Shown: positions 42,425-52,639 of the stretch, in pieces
Numbering within the stretch: position 1 is the first letter of the stretch
How the letters are laid out: every line of letters begins with the position of its first letter
Assembly (NCBI GenBank): GCA_039583875.1
Contig: CM077147.1
Coordinates: 112,774,440-112,838,439 of the forward strand
Direction: 5' to 3'
DNA length: 64,000 nt
Source: Platanthera guangdongensis
Taxonomy: Eukaryota; Streptophyta; Magnoliopsida; Asparagales; Orchidaceae
Position numbers and translations under genes: made by a program
Notes under the pieces: generated by a model
Database searches by the model: none
Told to the model about the DNA's origin: nothing
The model's input: only the letters and a program-made list of their open reading frames with translations

Positions 42425-44040
42425 TGTTGAAATTTGTGAAGTGGAAGTGGGTGACGGGACAGGCCGCGCGGCCTGTGCGGACAGCTTTGGCGGACTGGGC
42501 GGACTGAGGTTGCGGCCTGGTGAGAAGTCTGGTGGAAGCCGGCTGTGTTCTGAGCGGGTTGTTGCATAGAGTCCGCGGTTTGGTGCGGCCTGGTATCTGC
42601 GGATAGAGAGGCTTGCGGACTGGTGCTTTGCTCAGTGGTCGCGGGTGCAAGCTTGCGCTGTTGGCGAGTTGGTTCGAGTTCGCGGGAAGCCTTGCGGACT
42701 GGTGTGTCCGCGGTTTGGGCTGTTGCGGACTGGGCCTTGAGCTTGGCTGAGGCCTTGTCGAGCTCAGGTGTTACAGCAGGTCTTGCTGTGGAGACCGGTT
42801 GGCGGACTGATGTTTGGAGTCCGGCTTGGTGCTACTGCATTGGACAAGTGCGAGGAGCTCGCGGACTGGTTGCGGTCTGTGCTAGGGTGTTTGGCGGACG
42901 GGACTTTGTGTCCGCCATGCTCGCACTGGCCCTTGATGGTTTTGGACTTGGTCACACTTGGTGTCAAGTTCATGGTGTCCGCCGTATCCGCAAAGTCCGC
43001 TGTGACCGGGCGGACTGTTGCTGTTTGCCTTTGGTCGTGGACTTGTGGCGGATTGAGGTATGAGTCTTGCGGACTGCCTCGGGTTGGTGCGGACTGCCAT
43101 TGAAGAGGGTGCTGTCCTGAAGCAGTTGGAGCTTTGCGGGCTGGTGCCTTGTCCGCTTAGCTTGGGCGGACTGGAGAGGGTTCGTCAATGGTTGCCTTGC
43201 TCCTGGCGGTTTCCCTTGGTGACTGGCTAAGTCCTCGCGGACTGAGCGGACGGTCGTTTGTATTCGCGCGGGCTGGGGCGGTGTCGCTATCTCATGGGCG
43301 GTGACCACACTCCTCACCTGGCCTATAAATAGGACCCCCCCTGGCACATCTACAGTAACCGAAGTAACGTGAGTGAACAGTAAATTGGGTTGGGCGAGTG
43401 CTGCGGTCTGTGTTTTCCAGTCCGCGCGGATTGTTTCAGGCTAACGGTTTGCTGTGTGCAGGTCGCGCGGATAACTTCAAGGAGCCAGGAGTTTGGCTGT
43501 GACTTCGGTCAGTGCTTGGAAGTGTGCGGTCTCTGCGGACTCAGCAGGAGGTCGCTCTGCGGCTTGTCAGTTCTGTTTCAACTTTCCCAGCTTCAATAAC
43601 CTGTCCGCCGGCTTCAGGCGGGTAGGGGAGTTCCTCAGTTCGGGTTCAGCAGGAGGCGAATAACGGTCTGTCCGCGCGGCCTCGCGGTCTCGGCGGACTC
43701 CGTGGTATTCGGCGGATTGCAGCATAGCTTGGGCGAGCTCAGCGGTCTCGGCGGTCTCGGCGACCTCGCGGTCTCGGCGGACTGGAGTACTGTCCGCCCG
43801 GCTTGTTTTTTGGTTTCTTCTGTTTACAGCTGTAATACTAGCGAAATCATGTCTCGCTATGTATGCCTCGGATTGTAAAGAAGTGAATGCTTAATAAGAT
43901 CTTCTTGTGCTTCCATTGTTTTGTTGGGTGCAACCTCTAGTTCTTGGGTTTCCGCAGGTTCAGCGTGCGAACTGGATAGTTCCGAAGATATTAATTTGGT
44001 GTTTGGGCTATCTTGCTGACCACGTTGAGAAAATTTAACA
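42425..44040 (+). repeat. 5' LTR of the young copia element
   Basis: It runs from TGTTGAAATTTG to ATTTAACA. At least 13 copies of GCGGACTG and many TCCGC/GCGGA half-sites fill it. TATAAATA at 43324-43331 is the likely promoter. Open frames on both strands (for example 42623-43063) are GC-rich LTR sequence that also occurs in the other LTR, not genes. Confidence 0.93.
43324..43331 (+). promoter_or_regulatory. TATA box of the 5' LTR
   Basis: GCCTATAAATAGGACC lies about 900 bp into the LTR. The same box occurs at 49161-49168 in the 3' LTR. Transcription would start shortly downstream, leaving a leader of about 830 nt before gag. Confidence 0.65.
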
Positions 44041-44052
44041 TGGTATCAGAGC
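44041..44052 (+). other. Primer binding site, tRNA-iMet
   Basis: TGGTATCAGAGC directly follows the LTR end AACA. Confidence 0.93.
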
Positions 44053-44181
44053 GAGGTTTCTGAGGTTGCGGAGGTTCAGTTGCGTGAGCGGTGGTCAACC
44101 AGCGTTGTTACTCAGTGATTGAGTGGTGATCAACCTGTGTTATTGCTCGGAGCTGCTGAAGGGTACCAACAGGTGGTTGCA

Positions 44182-44931
44182 ATGGAAGGAAGCTTAGCAA
44201 GAGGTCTGGGCATTGAACTCTTAACGCCGACTAACTATAAAAAGTGGAAGTCGTGCATGAAGAGTTATCTTCTGGGCGAGGAGCTGTGGGAAGTCGTCGG
44301 TGGAGACGATAGACAGGAAGTTACTGCTGCTTTCGGTACTGCTGACCAGGTGAGGCTCTGGAGAAGAACTAATGCTAAGGCAGAGTTCGTTCTGAAGAGA
44401 GCTGTCTCTCCGGAACTGTTTGATCACATCATTGGGTGTGAGTCGGCTGCTGATATTTGGACAACCATTGATGAGTTGTTCAATAGGAAGAATGTGGCGC
44501 GGCTTCAGTTCCTGGAGAATGAGTTGGCCAGGGCAACTCAGGGAGACCTTTCCATCTCCAGGTACTTCTTAAAGATGAAGAGCTTGTGTGCTGAGCTGTC
44601 GGCACTGGATCCTGATGAGCCTATCTCTGAGGCAAAGATGAAAAGGCACATTTTCCGCGGCTTGCGGAAGGAGTATGTGGCCTTTGTTACATCTGTTCAA
44701 GGGTGGGCTACTCAGCCGTCGTTGCTGGAGCTGGAGAATCTGCTTGCCTCGCAGGAGAGCTTAGCAAGGCAGATGGCTGGAGTGAATCTGAATCAGGAAG
44801 GCAGCGAGGCTCTCTTCTCAGGCAAGAAGAAGGGATGGGAAGGGAAGAAGAAGAAGAAGGTGCAGGCCGCTGTTGAGAAGGAGGCTTCAACTTCATATCC
44901 GCCGGAGAGGAGCAATGCTCCTAAGGACTAG
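44182..44931 (+). CDS. gag: Copia gag, N-terminal part, ended by an in-frame TAG
   Basis: This is the capsid part of the gag-pol polyprotein. The ATG at 44182 is chosen because the frame is open further upstream without an ATG, and MEGSLARG...LTPTNYKKW matches the usual start of copia gag. The domain is of the retrotran_gag_2 type (LWEVVGGDD, ADIWTTIDELF, RHIFRGLRKEY), followed by a Lys-rich linker. TAG at 44929 falls between the capsid region and the zinc knuckle, in the same frame as all that follows. The TAG context (TAGAAGAAG) is not the known TAG-CAA-YYA readthrough type, so a recent point mutation is the simplest reading. Length to the TAG is 249 codons. Confidence 0.88.
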   Translation: MEGSLARGLGIELLTPTNYKKWKSCMKSYLLGEELWEVVGGDDRQEVTAAFGTADQVRLWRRTNAKAEFVLKRAVSPELFDHIIGCESAADIWTTIDELFNRKNVARLQFLENELARATQGDLSISRYFLKMKSLCAELSALDPDEPISEAKMKRHIFRGLRKEYVAFVTSVQGWATQPSLLELENLLASQESLARQMAGVNLNQEGSEALFSGKKKGWEGKKKKKVQAAVEKEASTSYPPERSNAPKD

Positions 44932-47900
44932 AAGAAGAATCTGAAGTGCTACCGGTGTCATCAGCGAGGGCACTTCAAGCGGGACTGCAAGGTCAAACTG
45001 CAGCCTGGGCATGCTGCGGAAAAGGAGGAAGCTTGCTCGCGAAGTGAAGAAGCAGAATGGGGAGGAGCTTTCATGACGGGCACTTGTGTCCGTGCCTTAT
45101 CTGCTGAGGACTTCAACAGCGAGTGGATCATCGACTCCGGGTGTGGTCATCACCTCACCGGAGACAAGTCGAAGTTCACCTCCATGCAGGCTTACTCAGG
45201 TAATGAAGCTATTATCACTGCTGATAATACTGTTTATGCAGTAGAGAAGGAGGGGGTCGTGTCTTTGGGTAGTGATCAGGGGCCACTCACGTTAAGGAGT
45301 GTGTATCACGTGCCGGGCATGAAGAAGAACCTCTTCTCGGTGACCAATGCGGTGGACGCTGGGTATCACGTTCTGTTTGGGCCAACAGACGTGAGGTTCC
45401 TTCGCAACGTATCAGCGGTGAAGGCTGATGTTGCTCATGTTGGGAGGAGGGTGAAGAACTTGTTTGTTCTTTCCACCAGTGCCTATGTTGATAGGATGAG
45501 GGCCAATGATAGTGCGGCTATCTGGCATGAGAGGCTGGGGCATGTTGGCATGGACAAGCTAAAGGCAATGACGAGTAGAAGTCTGGTGAGGGGGTTGCCG
45601 ATGTTGTCCTCCTTTGGTGATGGGCATGTTTGTGCGGGCTGTCAATACGGTAAGGCACATCGCCTTCCGTTTGATAAATCTCAAACAAGGAGCAAGAAAC
45701 CATTGGAGTGTATTCATGGCGACCTGATGGGTCCGACTGTTACTGCCAGCCTTGGTGGAAGCAAATACATGCTTGTCTTGGTTGATGACTACTCAAGGTA
45801 TACTTGGGTGTACTTCTTAAAGGAGAAGTCGGAAGCCTTCCGTTTGTTCGTGGAGTTCAAGGAGTTGGTAGAAGGCCGGCTTGGCTTGCGGATTAAGAAG
45901 TTTAGAACTGATAACGGGGGGGAGTTTGTCTCTTCCGAGTTTTCTAACTTCTGCAGGAAGCACGGGATCCAACGGGAGCTTACTTGTTCTCACACTCCAC
46001 AACAAAATGGGGTAGCGGAGCGGAAGATCCGTCATTTGACGGAAACCTGCAAATACTGGCTGCATGCGAAAGATATCCCAAGGTCCTTTTGGGCGGAGGG
46101 AATGTCTTGTGCTGCTTATGTTATTAACCGGATGCCACTCAGCCCTATCAACATGAAGACTCCTATTGAGCTGTTGCTGAAGGAGAAGCCGAGTGTTGGA
46201 CACCTTCGGGTGTTCGGTTCAACTTGCTACGTGCATGTCCCGGATGCTTCACGGACAAAGCTGGATGCGAAGGCAAGGAAACTTGTCTTTGTTGGCTATG
46301 ATGAGCGGAAGAAGGGATGGAAGTGCATGGACCCTGTGACGAAGAAGTTCGTGGTGTCAAGAGACGTTGTCTTTGACGAGCTGACGTCATATGGAGGTGG
46401 CTCGGTGGAGCCTACCGGAAGTAGCAAGGTTGAGGAAGCACCGGTGGAGGCTGCTGAAGGCTTGGAAGAGGAGCTTGCTGTTTCACCAGCAGCTCCTGTT
46501 GCTTCGAACTCCGAGGCTGAGCCTTCTGGCTCAGGAAGCAGGGGGAGCACTGCTCAATGCTTGCCCCAGGTAGGAGTGGAGCCTGAAGAAGCAACGGAAG
46601 CCGTGAGCAAGGAGCCGTGTCTTCGGAGATCGAAGAGGGTGGTTAAGCCACCGGCTCGGTACTGTGATGGGAATGCAGTGAGCTTTGTCTCCTGCTTCTT
46701 TGCAGGTCCTCTGGATGAGCGAGAGCCTGCAAACTTCAACGAGGCCACTGGAGTGAAGGAGTGGGAAGGTGCCATGAAGGAAGAGATTGATGCTCTGAAG
46801 AAGAATGAAACCTGGGACCTTGTGCCCAAGGTTGATGGCATAACTCCGGTTACTTGCAAGTGGGTGTATAAGTTGAAGAAGAAGGCTGATGGGAGCATTG
46901 ATCGGTTCAAGGCTCGCCTGGTCGCAAGAGGATTCTCACAGCAGTATGGAGAAGACTATGAGGAGACATTCAGTCCAGTTGCGAAGATGACATCTGTAAG
47001 AGTGGTGATCGCCTTGGCTGCTAGCAAGGGATGGAGGTTGTGGCAACTCGATGTGAAGAATGCCTTTCTTTACGGAGAGATTGATAAGGACATCTTCATG
47101 GATCAGCCGCTTGGTTTTGTCTCTGAGAAGCATCCGGACTATGTCTGTAAACTCAGGAAGGCTCTCTATGGGTTGAAGCAAGCTCCTCGAGCGTGGTATG
47201 GGAAGATTGCAGAGTACTTGCAATTCTGTGGATACCTGGCTTCCAACTCGGATTCAAGCTTGTTCGTCAAGAAGAAGGGAGAGCTAAGAGTCTTGGTCCT
47301 GCTGTATGTGGATGATATGATCATCACAGGGAACTCGGAGGAGGAAGTAGCAAGGCTCATGGGAGAGCTTGCTATACGCTTCGAGATGAAAGACTTGGGA
47401 GAGTTGCATCACTTTCTTGGTCTTGAAGTGGAGAGGAAGGAGTGCGGGATTCTCATTAGCCAGAAAGGGTATGCTGATCGTATTGTGAAGCGGTTTGGCA
47501 TGGGCGAAGGGAAGAAGTGCTCTACTCCACTGGAACCTGGGCTAAAGCTTCGACGAGATGAGGGAAGGGTGCTTAATGATCCCTTGGTGTTCAGGGCTCT
47601 TGTTGGGAGCTTGATCTATCTGACGATTACAAGGCCGGATATAGCTTATGTTGTTGGTCGAGTAAGTCGGTATATGGCTGAACCAAGGCAATCTCATCTA
47701 GTGGCGGCGAAGGGAATTCTGAAGTATGTCAAGGTGACTTCTGAGATGGGACTCCTCTATGGAAGGGATGCGGAGTTTGCGTTGCTCGGGTACACGGATG
47801 CTGACTATGGCGGTGATTCGGATGATCGAAGGTCTACTTCAGGTTATGTGTTCACTTGCGGTTCAGCTAGCATCTCGTGGTGTAGCAAGAAGCAGGACTC

Positions 47901-48267
47901 GGTGTCGGTTTCAACCACGGAGGCGGAGTATAAGGCTTCGGCCTTGGCTGCTCGGGAAGCCGTTTGGTTGAGGAGGCTCATAGAGGATGTTCATGAAGTG
48001 CAAGGGCCTACTTTACTCCGGGGTGACAATGAGAGTGCTCTCAAACTGGTAAACAATCCAGTGTGTCACGCCAGGACCAAGCATATAGAGATTGATCACC
48101 ACTTCATCAGGGAGAAGGTGTTGGAGGGGTCTCTGCTGGTCGGGCATGTTCGGAGTGAAGATAATCTTGCTGACATCTTCACGAAGCCGCTGTCGAAGGG
48201 GCCTTTTGAACGCTTGCGCAGCTTGCTGGGCTTGGTCACCACTTCTCACTTCAAGGGGGAGTGTTGA
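44932..48267 (+). CDS. pol: Copia gag C-terminus and pol: zinc knuckle-PR-IN-RT-RNase H
   Basis: One open frame of over 1100 codons continues gag after the TAG; the first ATG inside it is at 45073. In order it has zinc knuckle CYRCHQRGHFKRDC (about 44950), protease WIIDSGCGHHLTGD (about 45125) and an integrase HHCC region (WHERLGHVG...CAGCQYGKAH). The integrase core DDE residues sit in HGDLMGP, RTDNGGEF and NGVAERK. RT has [38 protein letters not shown] and an intact YVDDM. RNase H has YTDADYGGDSDDRRSTSGY, TTEAEY and GDNESA, and ends with ADIFTKPL. All catalytic residues I can check are present. It stops at 48267, just inside the 3' LTR, so pol overlaps the LTR by 6 bp. Confidence 0.95.
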   Translation, partial: KKNLKCYRCHQRGHFKRDCKVKLQPGHAAEKEEACSRSEEAEWGGAFMTGTCVRALSAEDFNSEWIIDSGCGHHLTGDKSKFTSMQAYSGNEAIITADNTVYAVEKEGVVSLGSDQGPLTLRSVYHVPGMKKNLFSVTNAVDAGYHVLFGPTDVRFLRNVSAVKADVAHVGRRVKNLFVLSTSAYVDRMRANDSAAIWHERLGHVGMDKLKAMTSRSLVRGLPMLSSFGDGHVCAGCQYGKAHRLPFDKSQTRSKKPLECIHGDLMGPTVTASLGGSKYMLVLVDDYSRYTWVYFLKEKSEAFRLFVEFKELVEGRLGLRIKKFRTDNGGEFVSSEFSNFCRKHGIQRELTCSHTPQQNGVAERKIRHLTETCKYWLHAKDIPRSFWAEGMSCAAYVINRMPLSPINMKTPIELLLKEKPSVGHLRVFGSTCYVHVPDASRTKLDAKARKLVFVGYDERKKGWKCMDPVTKKFVVSRDVVFDELTSYGGGSVEPTGSSKVEEAPVEAAEGLEEELAVSPAAPVASNSEAEPSGSGSRGSTAQCLPQVGVEPEEATEAVSKEPCLRRSKRVVKPPARYCDGNAVSFVSCFFAGPLDEREPANFNEATGVKEWEGAMKEEIDALKKNETWDLVPKVDGITPVTCKWVYKLKKKADGSIDRFKARLVARGFSQQYGEDYEETFSPVAKMTSVRVVIALAASKGWRLWQLDVKNAFLYGEIDKDIFMDQPLGFVSEKHPDYVCKLRKALYGLKQAPRAWYGKIAEYLQFCGYLASNSDSSLFVKKKGELRVLVLLYVDDMIITGNSEEEVARLMGELAIRFEMKDLGELHHFLGLEVERKECGILISQKGYADRIVKRFGMGEGKKCSTPLEPGLKLRRDEGRVLNDPLVFRALVGSLIYLTITRPDIAYVVGRVSRYMAEPRQSHLVAAKGILKYVKVTSEMGLLYGRDAEFALLGYTDADYGGDSDDRRSTSGYVFTCGSASISWCSKKQDSVSVSTTEAEYKASALAAREAVWLRRLIEDVHEVQGPTLLRGDNESALKLVNNPVCHARTKHIEIDHHFIREKVLEGSLLVGHVRSEDNLADIFTKPLSKGPFERLRSLLGLVTTSHFKGEC
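48251..48261 (+). other. Polypurine tract of the young copia element
   Basis: AAGGGGGAG abuts the LTR start TGTTGAAA. It lies within the last codons of pol. Confidence 0.85.
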
Positions 48268-49876
48268 AATTTGTGAAGTGGAAGTGGGTGACGGGACAGG
48301 CCGCGCGGCCTGTGCGGACAGCTTTGGCGGACTGGGCGGACTGAGGTTGCGGCCTGGTGAGAAGTCTGGTGGAAGCCGGCTGTGTTCTGAGCGGGTTGTT
48401 GCATAGAGTCCGCGGTTTGGTGCGGCCTGGTATCTGCGGATAGAGAGGCTTGCGGACTGGTGCTTTGCTCAGTGGTCGCGGGTGCAAGCTTGCGCTGTTG
48501 GCGAGTTGGTTCGAGTTCGCGGGAAGCCTTGCGGACTGGTGTGTCCGCGGTTTGGGCTGTTGCGGCCTGGGCCTTGAGCTTGGCTGAGGCCTTGTCGAGC
48601 TCAGGTGTTACAGCAGGTCTTGCTGTGGAGACCGGTTGGCGGACTGATGTTTGGAGTTCGGCTTGGTGCTACTGCATTGGACAAGTGCGAGGAGCTCGCG
48701 GACTGGTTGCGGTCTGTGCTAGGGTGTTTGGCGGACGGGACTTTGTGTCCGCCATGCTCGCACTGGCCCTTGATGGTTTTGGACTTGGTCACACTTGGTG
48801 TCAAGTTCATGGTGTCCGCCGTATCCGCGAAGTCCGCTGTGACCGGGCGGACTGTTGCTGTTTGCCTTTGGTCGTGGACTTGTGGCGGATTGAGGTATGA
48901 GTCTTGCGGACTGCCTCGGGTTGGTGCGGACTGCCATTGAAGAGGGTGCTGTCCTGAAGTAGTTGGAGCTTTGCGGGCTGGTGCCTTGTCCGCTTAGCTT
49001 TGGCGGACTGGAGAGGGTTCGTCAATGGTTGCCTTGCTCCTGGCGGTTTCCCTTGGTGACTGGCTAAGTCCTCGCGGACTGAGCGGACGGTCGTTTGTAT
49101 TCGCGCGGGCTGGGGCGGTGTCGCTATCTCATGGGCGGTGACCACACTCCTCACCTGGCCTATAAATAGGACCCCCCTGGCACATCTACAGTAACCGAAG
49201 TAACGTGAGTGAACAGTAAATTGGGTTAGGCGAGTGCTGCGGTCTGTGTTTTCCAGTCCGCGCGGATTGTTTCAGGCTGACGGTTTGCTGTGTGCAGGTC
49301 GCGCGGATAACTTCAAGGAGCCAGGAGTTTGGCTGTGACTTCGGTCAGTGCTTGGAAGTGTGCGGTCTCTGCGGACTCAGCAGGAGGTCGCTCTGCGGCT
49401 TGTCAGTTCTGTTTCAACTTTCCCAGCTTCAATAACCTGTCCGCCGGCTTCAGGCGGGTAGGGGAGTTCCTCAGTTCGGGTTCAGCAGGAGGCGAATAAC
49501 GGTCTGTCCGCGCGGCCTCGCGGTCTCGGCGGACTCCGTGGTATTCGGCGGATTGCAGCATAGCTTGGGCGAGCTCAGCGGTCTCGGCGGTCTCGGCGAC
49601 CTCGCGGTCTCGGCGGACTGGAGTACTATCCGCCCGGCTTGTTTTTTGGTTTCTTCTGTTTACAGCTGTAATACTAGCGAAATCATGTCTCGCTATGTAT
49701 GCCTCGGATTGTAAAGAAGTGAATGCTTAATAAGATCTTCTTGTGCTTCCATTGTTTTGTTGGGTGCAACCTCTAGTCCTTGGGTTTCCGCAGGTTCAGC
49801 GTGCGAACTGGGTAGTTCCGAAGATATTAATTTGGTGTTTGGGCTATCTTGCTGACCACGTTGAGAAAATTTAACA
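48262..49876 (+). repeat. 3' LTR of the young copia element
   Basis: Nearly identical to 42425-44040. Differences I see include GCGGCCTG for GCGGACTG near 48562, six instead of seven Cs near 49176 and a few transitions. It is followed by the TSD ATAGG. Confidence 0.93.
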
Positions 49877-50019
49877 ATAGGAACATAAGGACCTTCTTCA
49901 ACGATCATGAAGATCCTTGGATCCACAACTTCCATGAAAAATCTAATTCTCTCTTTCCATATGAGAAAGTTGTTCTTTGTGCACAAGGGAAGCTTGGCAA
50001 AATTTTTGGCCTTGTCCAT
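49877..50019 (-). pseudogene. gag: gag of element H, first 47 or so codons
   Basis: The ATG at 50019 (minus) begins MDKAKNFAKLPLC, matching the gag starts of units A and B. The copia insertion cuts it after YVPI at 49877, and the frame resumes at 42424. The open frame in the track that runs past 49877 reads into LTR sequence and is not gag. Confidence 0.88.
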
Positions 50020-50090
50020 GCTTGAATAATCTCAAAAGAAAACTAGGGACGGATCTGATCAAGGTGTTAACCTTTTAGTGATCAACCTGG

Positions 50091-50101
50091 CTCTGATACC
50101 A
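50091..50101 (-). other. Primer binding site of element H
   Basis: The minus strand reads TGGTATCAGAG two bases after the LTR end TTTCA. It fixes 50104-55045 as the 5' LTR. Confidence 0.9.
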
Positions 50102-51159
50102 ATTGAAAGTGTTCAGTTGTTTATCTAAATCACCTAGAGGGGGGGGGGGTGAATAGGTGAGTTTTGCGTCTTTTTGCGGAATAAAAAATTAGCGATCTAT
50201 GCACACAAAAATCAACAAAGCAATCACAGAGGACACATAGATTTATAGTGGTTCCCCAACCTTTGGTACATCCACTTTCCACTCACCGATTTAGCAAAGC
50301 ACTACACTCGGCAACTCCACTATCTCGGATTGAAACCAATCCTATGCCTCGAAACAAAGTTCCTATAACTCGATCCACAACACGGATCTACACTCAGAAG
50401 ATGAAAACTTCCTACAACTCGGAGAACAAATCTCCTACACTCGGAGAGTTATCTCCTATAAGAATAAATTGAGAATATGAAATACAAAAAATAATATTTC
50501 TCAGATCTGTAGATTTCGGCTAAGATCTTCTACCTTGAACTTTGCGGCACAATCAGAAAACTTGAAGAAGATACCCGGTAAGATCTGGATCTGAAACTTC
50601 TTGACTCACACGATCAGAGAGAAGATGAGGAAGTTGAAGAACAATTTCGATTTGCAAGTCTACTGATCTGAATCTTCTTGAACGAAAGCCCTAGGCGATT
50701 TGCACGATGTTGAGCGGCAGCGACTTCCATTTTGGAATGAGAAAGAACAATTCAGAATTCTTAGAATATTCTTTTCAGCGCTTGTTTGGGTTAGTCGAAT
50801 TGACAAGACCTTATATAAGATCTCCTAACAGTCATAATTAGCATTAATTACATCTAGGTGGACCAATCACGTCAATTCATTTGAAAATCCCGTCAGTTTA
50901 GGACTTACCGAATTTTCAGGAAAATTGACTAAATTACTTGAGTGTAGAAAGAGTTACTCGAGTATTACTTCATGTTTTCGAGAAGATAATTGATGAGTTG
51001 TAAATATACCTATTTTTATGTTAATTAGTTAAGTAGTTTTCATTTTCTTTTGTTGTTTTAGGTTTAATTTCTTTAATAAAATGCTCCTTTTATTGTATAT
51101 ATTTTGCTAATTTAGTTTATTTTATTTTTCAGAAATTTTCAGAATTTTGCCATAAAAAT

Positions 51160-51720
51160 CATGTGTCACGCCTGTGTACTGTTGGTCACGCACGTGACAA
51201 CGGCATGACACGTCAAAACCGCAGAAATCTGCAATTTTTGGATGAAATTGATGGACACGCCTGGCCACACGCCCGTGTCAGATGACACGCCCCGTGTCCC
51301 GAGCCTCTGTCCATCCCGCTCGACGAAATTCTCTCGACGTTCGTCGACCAACATGACATGCCCGTGTCAGCTAACCCGACACGCCCGTGTCACTTGCTCT
51401 CGACATTTTCTGCTCGACAATTTCAGTCTCGACAAAATTCGCTCGACAATCGTCGACCAAGCCAACACGCTCCCAATCACGCCTGTGCCCTAGGGCGTGA
51501 CTCATCCCCCTGGCCCGACAAACTGCCGCCGACGACTTTCGATGCAGACGACGCACAATTAAACCTCCCCGAAATTCCCCTTGTCACGCCCGTGACTGGT
51601 GGCGTGACCTTCGCGTTTTCAGTAGCAAAGTCAAATCGCCGTCAAGTCACCGAAATTAGATCTTGAATAGTGCTGACACGCCCCCTGACACGCCCGTGTC
51701 AGAAGGCGTGTACTTGGAAA
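51160..51720 (+). repeat. Palindromic GTCACGCCCGTGAC-type array in the solo LTR
   Basis: It contains GTCACGCACGTGAC, GTCACGCCCGTGAC and many ACACGCCCGTGTC variants, from about 170 to 730 bp into the LTR. The same position and order relative to the TATA box occur in the LTRs at 1-1281 and 3912-5523. Confidence 0.78.
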
Positions 51721-51728
51721 TTTTTGCC

Positions 51729-51735
51729 TATAAAA
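51729..51735 (+). promoter_or_regulatory. TATA box of the solo LTR
   Basis: TTTTTGCCTATAAAAGGAC immediately follows the palindrome array. A lone LTR keeps its promoter and could start transcripts into the CTCGAG part of the neighbouring H LTR. Confidence 0.6.
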
Positions 51736-52639
51736 GGACAACTGCTGTATGAGTTCAGGGGTCCAAATTTTTGAACCATTTTGTTGACAAGGGATGTCGT
51801 TTGGAGCTTGCTTAGTGCTATGTAAGGACTTTATTTCCCCCCCCCCCCTCCCTCCTTAAGTTTGTTTGTTTAGACACTTGTAATCAACTTATTTTGTAAT
51901 AAAAATCGTTAGTTTTTCCTCCTTACATGCTCTGAATTATCTTTGATGGCCTCCTTTTCACCAATCTTATGTATTTATGTTTTCATTTTCATATGGCGTG
52001 TGTGCGTGTATGACTTAAAATTGCGAAATTTATGTTTTAAATCGAAAAACCTCTTGTTATACTTTCATTTTTATCAAAACTTCTAGCCATTACTATAGCC
52101 GTTTTCCTTATCATATTCTTTAAAATTGATTAGACTTAGGATTTTTATGCTTCCATATTCGTTCTTATCATCCCGTAAAACGATAAAATGGTGCTTTTCA
52201 TTCCTCTTAACTTAGATATTTCTTAGTTTTGATTTTAAAACACTTGTTTTTTTAGCTTTCCTCACTTTTTAAATCGTTTTACAAATCTATAAGAATGCAT
52301 AATGCGTAATTTTAGTTTCTCAACAACATTGATTTTAGCAAATACGTAAAAGATTTTTGCTCAAACAATTTTTATTTCCACTTTTTATGCATTTCTGTCA
52401 AAATCTAACGGGAAAAATGCAAACTTTTTTATTTTTCAAGCACTTGCTTTTCTCGCCTTAATTTGAAAATTCTTTGCTCAAACAATTTTTATTTCAACTT
52501 TTTATGCATTTCTACGACATTCTAGCGGTAGAAATGCAGTCGTTTTAATTTTTCAATAACTTTGTTTTTCTTAATTTTTTTGCCTGCGTGCTTGCGTGTA
52601 TGAGATAAGTTTATTGCTTTCTCCAATTATGTAGAGTGT

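Larger units (their letters stand above)
42425..49876 (+). mobile_element. Young, nearly intact Ty1/copia element
   Basis: LTRs of 1616 and 1615 bp (42425-44040, 48262-49876) differ at about ten substitutions and one C-run length change, roughly 0.7 percent. The TSD is perfect. PBS, PPT and one long gag-pol frame are present, broken only by a single TAG at 44929. It inserted into gag of element H in the opposite orientation. The lineage within copia is uncertain; it is not SIRE-like, since it lacks a third ORF and has different LTRs. LTR DNA is strikingly GC-rich compared with the surroundings. Confidence 0.95.

Noticed and set aside
42623..43063. 146-residue open frame in the young copia LTR and its twin at 48460
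   Set aside because: High GC content makes long frames on both strands; the sequence is made of repeated GCGGACTG words and occurs identically in both LTRs.
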